43,326 nt of DNA, taken from the NCBI GenBank assembly GCA_913056255.1, contig CAJXLN010000014.1:1-43326 (forward strand), read 5' to 3'. The translations under genes and the position numbers were made by a program. Positions 36,856-43,326 of the stretch are shown here, piece by piece (positions within the stretch are counted from its first letter, which is position 1; every line of letters begins with the position of its first letter). This DNA is from an uncultured Thermotogae bacterium. GTDB taxonomy: Bacteria; Thermotogota; Thermotogae; Mesoaciditogales; Mesoaciditogaceae. The notes under the pieces are model-generated. The model searched no databases. It saw nothing but the letters and a program-made list of their open reading frames with translations, and was not told the origin of the DNA.

Positions 36856-37776
36856 ATGTTTGGAAGAAAAAAAGTCGTTGAAATTGAAAAAGAACGAAAT
36901 GAATCCGTTTCCGAGACTCAGAAACCCACGCCCGAGACGATAGAGAACCTCAAATCTACTATCAGAGAAATTTCAGGAAGTGTTTACCACGAGAACATAA
37001 TTTCATCCTTTACTAACAATCTCGATCAGGTTGTCGGAAAAAGGATCGAGAACGTTGAAAGATCGGCGGACGAATCATCAGAATCTATGATCAGGATTTC
37101 GAAGATGATAGAAGAACTTTCTGAAAAGGTTAAAGAACTGAATGTAATTGCGAGTGAAAACCTCGATTCCATGCTTCAGAGCAACCAAAAAGTCAAAGAC
37201 GATTTGAAAGAAGCTGGAACGAGTCTTGAGGCGTTGGATAAGGATATAACGGAGACGATAAACGAAACAACCTCCGTTCTTTCCGAATTTTCTAAGATAT
37301 CAAAAATGGCCGATGCAATTCTTGACATCGCGCACCAAACCTCTATACTCTCTCTTAATGCAAGCATAGAGGCTGCTCGTGCGGGTGAGGCGGGAAAGGG
37401 GTTTGCCGTCGTTGCGAGCGAGATCCAAAAGCTCTCTTCAGAAACTGACAATACTTCCAAGAACATAGTGTCCCTTATCGAGGAACTTTCCAAAAAGGTT
37501 GATCTGTCGATGAAGAAAGTTCAGAAGATGAGCATCTTCAAGGTACTTAGGGAATCACTCAACGAAATAATGAACGTGCTCGTTGAAAATGAAGAGTTTT
37601 TTGTGAGTCTGCGTGAAAGTTCGAAAGATATGAGCGTGACCATGGAAAACAGCCTTTCAGAGCTCAAAAATTCCAAGGATAAGGTCAACGATCTTCTAAA
37701 CGTTGTGGCAACCGTTAAAGATGTTATAAGCGTTGTTCTGAAAACACAGATGATTATGAAAGACGTTAAAATTTGA
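36856..37776 (+). CDS. Soluble methyl-accepting chemotaxis protein
   Basis: 306 residues, mostly heptad-repeat helix, with no transmembrane segment. The signalling tip [24 protein letters not shown], about residues 165-190, is the conserved CheA/CheW contact region; flanking segments are the methylation/bundle helices. There is no recognisable input domain, so the sensor is likely a partner, the ODP. ATG 36856 is chosen because GAGGAG lies 7 bases upstream; the in-frame start at 36832 would overlap the ODP gene and has no site. Confidence 0.88.
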   Translation: MFGRKKVVEIEKERNESVSETQKPTPETIENLKSTIREISGSVYHENIISSFTNNLDQVVGKRIENVERSADESSESMIRISKMIEELSEKVKELNVIASENLDSMLQSNQKVKDDLKEAGTSLEALDKDITETINETTSVLSEFSKISKMADAILDIAHQTSILSLNASIEAARAGEAGKGFAVVASEIQKLSSETDNTSKNIVSLIEELSKKVDLSMKKVQKMSIFKVLRESLNEIMNVLVENEEFFVSLRESSKDMSVTMENSLSELKNSKDKVNDLLNVVATVKDVISVVLKTQMIMKDVKI

Positions 37777-37798
37777 ATTTCATGTCTTAGCGTGAACC

Positions 37799-37903
37799 GC
37801 TCTCCATTTCGATGGGAGTGATTCATGGTTTTGTGTGGCGAATGCGCGTTCGACAAAATTTCGAGTGTTACCAAATGAAAAAGCATGGAAAGCGCGCTTT
37901 TTC
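37799..37903. terminator. Hairpins between convergent genes
   Basis: A stem near 37799-37818 (CTC-t-CCAT/ATGGGAG, TTCG loop) and a perfect 8-bp stem GAAAAAGC/GCTTTTTC at 37877-37903. They lie between the plus-strand chemoreceptor gene and the minus-strand kinase gene; the second may terminate from either side, though it is AT-rich and its T-runs are short. Confidence 0.45.
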
Positions 37904-37915
37904 GTTTGATTTAAA

Positions 37916-38407
37916 TCAACGTTTGTATTTTATAGCCTGTCGGAGTAATGACTTTCTTTTTGAAATATCTTCATCTTTTTCCACGCCTTTTGGTGAAAAT
38001 CCATCTACAATACCGACTACACCGCGGCCTTGCTCTGTGGTAACCACCAATACCTCTATAGGATTCGCCGTTGCTGCATAAATCGTACACACCTCCTGTG
38101 TCAATTTTATAGCATTCAAAACACTTATAGGATATATGTCGCGCATGATCAAAACAAAAACATGTCCAGCTCCTATGCGTTGTGCATTGTCTATTGCATA
38201 TTTTTCAAGTTCTTCGTCATTTCCGTCATGACGAATGAGACAAGGTCCAGAAGCCTCATTAAAGGCTATCCCAAATTTTGAAATTGGTGATGCTGTTGCC
38301 ATTACCTCATACAGATCTTCAATCGTTTTTATGAAATGTGTCTGTCCGATCACGATATTGGTATTTTCTGGATGTTCCATTTTTATCACTTCGATTTCAA
38401 CGCTCAT
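37916..38407 (-). CDS. Adenosine-specific kinase (COG1839 family)
   Basis: 163 residues; the full length fits the family named adenosine-specific kinase, known mainly from archaea and Thermotogota, with the characteristic NIVIGQTHFIKTIEDLYE start and a C-terminal TEQGRGVVGIVDG strand. It would phosphorylate adenosine to AMP. GGAGGTG precedes the ATG. It is last of the minus-strand group, 15 bases after the prepilin peptidase gene. The biochemical role in bacteria is little tested. Confidence 0.85.
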   Translation of the reverse strand: MSVEIEVIKMEHPENTNIVIGQTHFIKTIEDLYEVMATASPISKFGIAFNEASGPCLIRHDGNDEELEKYAIDNAQRIGAGHVFVLIMRDIYPISVLNAIKLTQEVCTIYAATANPIEVLVVTTEQGRGVVGIVDGFSPKGVEKDEDISKRKSLLRQAIKYKR

Positions 38408-38422
38408 ACGTACACCTCCAAA

Positions 38423-39157
38423 TCATACATGAAAGTTTAGAAAGATCGATATCAACGTACCTATTGCCAGAAAAGGACCAAATGGTATACGGGTTTTTCT
38501 GTTTACTTTTTTGTGTTTAAAAAGCGTAAAAATAGCGAACAAGAGTGCACTGATAGAAGCTATAAGCACGGCAACAACAGCAGAAAGGGGGGTAAGAAAG
38601 AGCGCAAGTGCACCGAAATATTCCACATCTCCAAAACCCATGCCATTTCTAGACAAAATATGGATCAAGAAAAATATTCCAAAAGCAAGCGCAGCAGTCA
38701 AGATTGACAAAAAGAGATGATTGTGATTCCATGACCAAAGTACACCGCCACCAGCTGTAACGATCACCATCGAATCTGGTATGAGCATGTACTCAAAATC
38801 TATCGCACCCGTAACTAACCCACCAGAAAGCAGCATCCACAGTGCTACGAGGTCAATAATATTGTTTGATAGATAAACAGCCATCAAAAAGGATAAAGCG
38901 GTAAGCACCTCTACAATTGGATAACGTATGGAAATAGGCGCACCACAATAACGACATTTACCTTTGAGTAAAATGTAGCTCAGAACGGGAATATTGTCCT
39001 TCCACGCTAAAGTATGATTGCAAGTTGGGCAAAAAGATCTTTTGGGATTAACAAGAGAAATTTTTCGTGGAAGTCTGTATATCAGCACATTGTAAAAGCT
39101 GCCCATCACCAGCCCAATAATCGTGGCAATGGGCGCAAGTATTACTCTATTCCACAC
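38423..39157 (-). CDS. pilD: Type IV prepilin peptidase / N-methyltransferase
   Basis: Membrane aspartic protease that cleaves and methylates type IV prepilins; 244 residues. N-terminal GSFYNVLIYRLP, zinc-type CPTC...CRYC pair, and the two catalytic aspartates in the IDFEYMLIPD and GFGDVE motifs are present, with about seven hydrophobic helices. It starts with GTG, overlapping the end of the TPR gene by 16 bases. Type IV pili serve motility or DNA uptake; no other pilus gene is in the window. Confidence 0.93.
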   Translation of the reverse strand: MWNRVILAPIATIIGLVMGSFYNVLIYRLPRKISLVNPKRSFCPTCNHTLAWKDNIPVLSYILLKGKCRYCGAPISIRYPIVEVLTALSFLMAVYLSNNIIDLVALWMLLSGGLVTGAIDFEYMLIPDSMVIVTAGGGVLWSWNHNHLFLSILTAALAFGIFFLIHILSRNGMGFGDVEYFGALALFLTPLSAVVAVLIASISALLFAIFTLFKHKKVNRKTRIPFGPFLAIGTLISIFLNFHV

Positions 39158-40215
39158 AAAGATAATTCTCTCTTACTGAGATTGTTCTCGAAGAGCTTTT
39201 TTTGGCCATAGAAGTACCAATCTTTTTGATTCTTGAATTCCTTAAGGATCTTCTTCGCTTTGTCATAATTTCCAAGCTTTGCATAAGGAACAACAAGTAA
39301 CAACTTGAAGTGATCATCTATTGGGTATTTATGAATATGTTCTTCCACAACTTTTATCACATCTTCGTATCTCTCATTTTTGAAGAATACCTTGGCCCAT
39401 GGTTCTATATCTCCCGGATAATAGGGCGTCATGTTCAATATCTGGTTCTCATACTCTTTCGCGCTGTCATAATCATCAAGTCGTTCGTAAAGCTGCATGA
39501 GTTCGTAACGCACGAGGATATTTTTCTTATCTTCTTCGGCAAACCTTTTAAGAGTTTCTAAGGCGCTTCCAACTTTACCCATCTTTTTGTAAGCATCGGC
39601 AATCATGAAATAAACGAATTTATCGTGTAGCGTGTACTCGAGTTCCTTTTCCCAGTACTTTATAGATTCTTCGTAATCCTCAAGATTGTAAAAAGCCTGA
39701 CCAAGTTCAGCGTAAGCCTCAACAAGCGTTGGATCCATCTTTACAGCTTGTTTTAAAAATTCAATTCCCTTTTCCAATTTTCCCATTTCTGTCAAGAATG
39801 AACCTTTAAGCTCATAAGCTTTTGCATATTCTGGCCATGTTTTGATGACAACATCTAACAGCTTTACAGCTTCGTCTAAGCCCTCATTTTCTGCCTTATC
39901 CTGAGCTAATTCGTAAAATCCGTCCGGCACTCCATGACAGAGTTCGGACGGATTTAAGCTCAACTCTTCAAAGTATTCCAACATCTCATCAACCGAGATG
40001 GGCAAGAAAAATGAACCTGAAATCTGGCCAACCTCACTTTCCAAATCTTTCAACTTGTGAATTCTTTCAAGATAATCATGATGTGCATGCATATCTGCCG
40101 CGAAAATCTCCCAGGCTCCATCGTAAAGAAGATCACGAACTAAAAAGAAAAAAGGATCGTAATCATCTATTTGATAATTCTTATCCTTCAATGCCAGAAC
40201 GATGGGTTTCTCCAT
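39142..40215 (-). CDS. Tetratricopeptide repeat protein
   Basis: 357 residues, no signal peptide. After about 110 unusual residues there are at least six TPR-like helix pairs (for example LKGSFLTEMGKLEKGIEFLK and AYAELGQAFYNLEDYEESIK). It should be a cytoplasmic protein-interaction scaffold; partner unknown. AAGGAGG lies 12 bases before the ATG. It has its own promoter at 40384-40413 and a leader of about 160 bases. Confidence 0.85.
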   Translation of the reverse strand: MEKPIVLALKDKNYQIDDYDPFFFLVRDLLYDGAWEIFAADMHAHHDYLERIHKLKDLESEVGQISGSFFLPISVDEMLEYFEELSLNPSELCHGVPDGFYELAQDKAENEGLDEAVKLLDVVIKTWPEYAKAYELKGSFLTEMGKLEKGIEFLKQAVKMDPTLVEAYAELGQAFYNLEDYEESIKYWEKELEYTLHDKFVYFMIADAYKKMGKVGSALETLKRFAEEDKKNILVRYELMQLYERLDDYDSAKEYENQILNMTPYYPGDIEPWAKVFFKNERYEDVIKVVEEHIHKYPIDDHFKLLLVVPYAKLGNYDKAKKILKEFKNQKDWYFYGQKKLFENNLSKRELSLCGIE

Positions 40216-40600
40216 CTAAAGCATCCGCCTCCTTGAAATGTTTCAAAAGATTTAATTGATCATTGCCACTTTAACGCTTCCTGGGGTAACCTTCTAAAGA
40301 ATTCATGGACTTAGACTCTCTCCAGCCTCAAGTGTTCATCTCCACAAACGCTAATTCGAGTATGCCCCGTCAAATACATGTATATTGTACTACAGTTAGA
40401 ATATTCATGTCAAATGTTTTAAAGACTGGTTTTCAATTAATTACATTTTCGTTCACGATCACCTGTTACGAGATTTTCAGCTGTCGTATTATAACACAAT
40501 GTAGATCTGCGTTCAACAACAAGGTGTCTGCTAAACTACTTTGCTTTGCTTCTCATCAGTTTAATAAGCCAATGTAGGGCATCTCCGCACTAAAAAAAAA
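40216..40600. other. Intergenic region upstream of the TPR gene
   Basis: Apart from the TPR promoter and its leader I see no gene. A plus-strand ORF of 90 codons at 40305-40577 has no ribosome-binding site and unlikely composition (many Cys, Phe, Ser) and is rejected. A CTCCG/CGGAG stem flanks an A-run near 40584-40606. Confidence 0.5.
40384..40413 (-). promoter_or_regulatory. TPR gene promoter, near-copy of the ferredoxin promoter
   Basis: On the minus strand TTGACA, an 18-base spacer and TACAAT. Compared with 35167-35196 only four of 30 positions differ, all inside the spacer. Confidence 0.75.
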
Positions 40601-40647
40601 TTCGGAGTAAAATAAAAGAAAAGAAAGGCAAAGCCTTTCTTTTCTTT
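40600..40647 (-). terminator. Rho-independent terminator of the barrel-protein gene
   Basis: A perfect 15-bp stem, AAAGAAAAGAAAGGC at 40615-40629 against 40633-40647, with a 3-base loop. On the minus strand it starts about 16 bases after the gene and is followed by TATTTTA. Confidence 0.85.
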
Positions 40648-40662
40648 AAGCAAGGATGTTAT

Positions 40663-41667
40663 TTACCATCTTCTATCAGAAGAAAAAAGAGGACTTGTCG
40701 TTAGGGGAATGGAAAAATAGTTGGAATAACTCAACATCACATACTGTGTTCCGCTTATCCCGCCATTTAGGTCTCCATTTCCAACACTTAAAGAAAGATC
40801 TCCATGAGTTAGTTGAAACCCAAATGTAGGTGTTATAAGATTGGAATTCCAATTGGCAAGTACGCCTATAGAGTTTTGTCTATTTAGCTTATAAGTAAAA
40901 AGCGAATTAAAATCTTTAAGAGGATATCCTGCTTTGTTCGGATCGTTATAATCGTACCAAATTTTCGCCGCGTTGGAATTTGGTTGATCGGCAAATTGTG
41001 CTGAAAACTCAAAAGATTTGAAATAAGTCTTTCCACCTATAAGAACTGTAGGCATTCCAAATGAAATATGTGCTGGATCCACATCGTAAGCCGCTGCTCC
41101 CCAGAATTTTGCACTCATGTTTCCGGAATTCACGTAAAGACTCGCATTGGTGGAAAGTGTGATCTTATTACCTTTGGACACGTAAAGATAAATTTTGTAA
41201 TTGTTTCCCTCCAATCCAGTAAAGGCACTGATCTCTGAATATTTCCAGTCGTACATCAAGCCAAGATCGTACGTGTAATTTTTGAAATCTACTTCTGCCC
41301 CAGTCAAGGTATTATAAAATCCTCCCACCCTGAGGAGGTACATCTGACGAGCTAAGGTATGTTTCGATTTAAAGCTCCCAATATAGGCACTTACATTTCC
41401 ACTTCTATAAGTTGCATACCAGTAAGTGGGTTCCATGAAGTTAAAATTCCCAATTTTAAAGGTTTTATGGCTCCCCATCACGTAGTCTTCAAACCTTAAG
41501 CCTATAGTACTGGTAAGAGGAACATTCAAGTAAGCAATCGGCCACACATTGTAAGATCCAGTTTGTAAATCAGTCGTGTAAAATGTTAAGAGGCTGAATT
41601 TAACACCAGCAGCTAAAGAGGTTAAAACTAAAGTGATTAGAAGCAGTATCACAAAGTACTTTTTCAT
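40663..41667 (-). CDS. Outer-membrane beta-barrel-like protein
   Basis: 334 residues. A signal peptide (about 1-20, ending SLAAG) is followed by about a dozen or more alternating-residue strands rich in Tyr, Gly and Ser (FYTTDLQTGSYNVWPIAYLNV, YRSGNVSAYIGSF). This composition fits a surface barrel of a diderm; no named family recognised. AGGTGAG precedes the ATG. It lies 15 bases after the SNase gene, so the two are probably cotranscribed. Confidence 0.75.
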   Translation of the reverse strand: MKKYFVILLLITLVLTSLAAGVKFSLLTFYTTDLQTGSYNVWPIAYLNVPLTSTIGLRFEDYVMGSHKTFKIGNFNFMEPTYWYATYRSGNVSAYIGSFKSKHTLARQMYLLRVGGFYNTLTGAEVDFKNYTYDLGLMYDWKYSEISAFTGLEGNNYKIYLYVSKGNKITLSTNASLYVNSGNMSAKFWGAAAYDVDPAHISFGMPTVLIGGKTYFKSFEFSAQFADQPNSNAAKIWYDYNDPNKAGYPLKDFNSLFTYKLNRQNSIGVLANWNSNLITPTFGFQLTHGDLSLSVGNGDLNGGISGTQYVMLSYSNYFSIPLTTSPLFSSDRRW

Positions 41668-41682
41668 TATCTCACCTCCATA

Positions 41683-42480
41683 TTAGTGAACTATCTTGAA
41701 TTCGAAAGGCGCGTGGAGGAGCATTTCACCCTTTTCTCCTCTTTTCCAAACCTCACCGTAAACTTTTAAAATCTTTCTTGAGTACAGTACATTCAAAGGA
41801 GTGGCAAATTCTCCAAGTTCCGGTGTCCTAACGGTAACCGAAAAATAAGTCGAGCTCAACGTAACAGCATAAGTGTTCTTTTTGTATCTTACTGGACCGA
41901 ATTTTACCCAGGTGAGTTTGCCTGTATATTCGGACAAATTCCTGTCTATAACTGAAGCTTCAACAGTTGAAGCGGTGTCATATTTCGAAAAGAGGCCTAA
42001 TCTGTGTTGATAAGCGTAATGATAGTCTGACCAAAATTCCTTAGTATGTTTCGAAGTATCAAAATACGTTAATGGCCATGCCAATCCGTGATTTACGATA
42101 TCAGCATTAAGCATCACAGATGTGGAATCGAGATTGACGTATACGTAAGCAAGAAGACGATGATAAGTACCGTATCGCTCTTCATCAAATTTGAGTTGAA
42201 CAACATTTCCGGATTCTGATATGAGTTTTTTATTGAATTCATAAGCTTGCATACCATATTCACCTATCGGTTTGTCACTTCCACTGTGAGTTTCTGGAGC
42301 ATCTATGCCTATATATCTCACACTTGTTTCTGCTCCATTATAGACAACGTCTATGGTATCACCGTCCACAACTTTTGTGACTTTGCATATGGAAGTAGGA
42401 CTGTTGATGGTTTTTGTACAAGAAGAAAGAAAGAATACAATTGCAAGTACGATTGCCAACGTAAGAATGATTTTCTTCAA
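41683..42480 (-). CDS. Thermonuclease (SNase)-like lipoprotein
   Basis: 265 residues. The lipobox LSSC gives C21 as the lipidated residue. The SNase domain (about 30-165) has VVDGDTI with the metal-binding aspartate, RYIGIDAPET with the catalytic arginine and acidic pair, and YGTYHRLLAYVYV with the second arginine, so it should be an active extracytoplasmic nuclease. A further beta domain follows (about 180-265). It starts with TTG; the site upstream (AGAGAGAAG) is poor. Between it and the OB-fold gene upstream lies a hairpin. Confidence 0.88.
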   Translation of the reverse strand: MKKIILTLAIVLAIVFFLSSCTKTINSPTSICKVTKVVDGDTIDVVYNGAETSVRYIGIDAPETHSGSDKPIGEYGMQAYEFNKKLISESGNVVQLKFDEERYGTYHRLLAYVYVNLDSTSVMLNADIVNHGLAWPLTYFDTSKHTKEFWSDYHYAYQHRLGLFSKYDTASTVEASVIDRNLSEYTGKLTWVKFGPVRYKKNTYAVTLSSTYFSVTVRTPELGEFATPLNVLYSRKILKVYGEVWKRGEKGEMLLHAPFEFKIVH

Positions 42481-42515
42481 TGAAAAACATCTTCTCTCTC
42501 GAATTCAAACAAACG

Positions 42516-42540
42516 ATAGGGAGAGTTTTACTCTCCCTAT
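42516..42540 (-). terminator. Hairpin between the OB-fold and SNase genes
   Basis: ATAGGGAGAGT-ttt-ACTCTCCCTAT, a perfect 11-bp stem 17 bases after the OB-fold gene; on the minus strand CGTTTGTTTG follows. It may end most transcripts, or give partial read-through into the SNase gene, for which I see no good separate promoter. Confidence 0.7.
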
Positions 42541-42557
42541 TCGGTAAATCAAATTTT

Positions 42558-43196
42558 TCATTTCAATTTGTCGTTTATATCCCTGAGAACCAGTTTCCAA
42601 CCGTAGACGTATTGAACCAAACCTTGAGCTGAAACTTCATCGCCGGTTGCCAGAGAAGTAAGCCACGTTCTCACGTTAGAATCGTAAGAATAAATCGTAA
42701 CGTCAGTACTGCCATTTGACAAAATGACATTGTAGTATTTATCCGATGTCTTCTTGACAGAGAGGTTTTCAACTTTCATAAGCATCCAGTCGTAATCCAC
42801 GCTGAGTCCTAAATTAGTTGGAATTAAAATTGCGCTGACATTTCCTGTCCCGATTTTGCTAACATCTGATGTGGAAGCAGGTGTTATTTCCCAGTTATTT
42901 TTGTAAAGTTCAACTTTTCCAGCGACTTTTATCTTATCACCCGTGGCATAAATGGTGGCAAATTTTGAACCTTTAAGGTAGACTTCTATTGCAGCCGTAT
43001 CGTCTTGAATAATAACGTAATCTCCATAGCCTTTTGTCACGACTCCCACAACAGTAGCATTAGTTGTAGCGGTTCCAGCCGAAGTTATCGCTTCTCTGAT
43101 GCTCGTAATACCGGTAGGTAATAGCACTTTGCTGCAAGAACTCAACAGTAAAGCAACCGCTAAAACTGCCAAAGCAATTAACAATACTTTTTTCAT
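42558..43196 (-). CDS. OB-fold lipoprotein (YhcR OB-like)
   Basis: 212 residues. Lipobox LLSSC gives C21. Two OB-like halves follow: about 45-105 with GVVTKGYGDYVIIQDDTAAIEVYL, and about 115-205 with a weaker copy. The first resembles the OB domain found with SNase in B. subtilis YhcR, an extracellular nuclease. Here OB and SNase parts are on separate adjacent lipoproteins. AAAGGGGG precedes the ATG and an extended -10 box lies upstream. Confidence 0.8.
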   Translation of the reverse strand: MKKVLLIALAVLAVALLLSSCSKVLLPTGITSIREAITSAGTATTNATVVGVVTKGYGDYVIIQDDTAAIEVYLKGSKFATIYATGDKIKVAGKVELYKNNWEITPASTSDVSKIGTGNVSAILIPTNLGLSVDYDWMLMKVENLSVKKTSDKYYNVILSNGSTDVTIYSYDSNVRTWLTSLATGDEVSAQGLVQYVYGWKLVLRDINDKLK

Positions 43197-43229
43197 GGTG
43201 ATTTCCCCCTTTCATTAACGTAGAAAAAA

Positions 43230-43238
43230 ATTATACCA
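43230..43238 (-). promoter_or_regulatory. Extended -10 promoter of the OB-fold lipoprotein gene
   Basis: On the minus strand TG-G-TATAAT, about 33 bases before the ATG. The -35 region is not recognisable, as often with extended -10 promoters. The remaining 90 bases to the window end show nothing more. Confidence 0.6.
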
Positions 43239-43326
43239 CACTGACATTGACTTTTTGATAAATGTAAGAGCCTCCTAATGTGCGTGAAGATTAAGGACTT
43301 AACCCTGAAGACATAATGAAAATGTC

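Noticed and set aside
40305-40577. 90-codon plus-strand ORF in the intergenic region
   Set aside because: No ribosome-binding site, gene-unlike composition, and it covers the minus-strand TPR promoter.

Overview
The window looks like a chromosomal segment of an anaerobic, probably thermophilic, sheathed diderm bacterium of the Thermotogota. The evidence is a single-cluster ferredoxin with the cysteine pattern of the Thermotoga maritima protein, an Rnf operon in the order C-D-G-E-A-B, a Gram-positive-type PolC replicase beside diderm traits (apolipoprotein N-acyltransferase, lipoproteins, beta-barrel-like proteins), and AT-rich DNA with many GTG and TTG starts. The genus cannot be fixed by reading alone. 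I see no transposon, prophage, CRISPR array, rRNA or intact tRNA.

Layout. (1) 71-4749, minus strand: ruvC then polC. (2) 5136-14477, plus strand: rpmB, alr, a YhaM-type 3'-5' exonuclease, topA, lnt, a GH13 alpha-glucosidase and a cobalamin-type radical SAM protein, tightly spaced. (3) 14567-24436: five exported proteins, namely a PEGA/FN3/subtilisin lipoprotein, a 1166-residue Ig-repeat protein, an FN3 protein with a C-terminal membrane anchor, a small barrel-like protein and an Ig-like lipoprotein. They share modules and look like an undescribed cell-surface (toga) system. (4) 24437-27324: MagIII-like glycosylase, rRNA-type methyltransferase and two ECF-transporter ATPases, overlapping. (5) 27413-35480: apt, pgi, rnfCDGEAB, an ornithine/lysine decarboxylase and ferredoxin, joining purine salvage, glycolysis and ferredoxin:NAD+ energy conservation. 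(6) 35481-36076: a noncoding stretch with promoter-like and hairpin elements. (7) 36077-37776: a flavodiiron-like oxygen-binding protein with a soluble chemoreceptor, a likely oxygen/iron-sensing chemotaxis pair. (8) 37916-43196, minus strand: OB-fold lipoprotein, SNase-like lipoprotein and barrel-like protein, then TPR protein, prepilin peptidase and adenosine-specific kinase, suggestive of nucleic-acid handling at the surface.

The points most worth following up are the truncated RnfB close to a separate ferredoxin gene, the diiron protein/chemoreceptor pair, two genes whose strong Shine-Dalgarno is separated from the start codon by a hairpin, two almost identical 30-bp promoters (ferredoxin and TPR gene), a leaderless ruvC, and the surface-protein cluster with a recently copied FN3 module.
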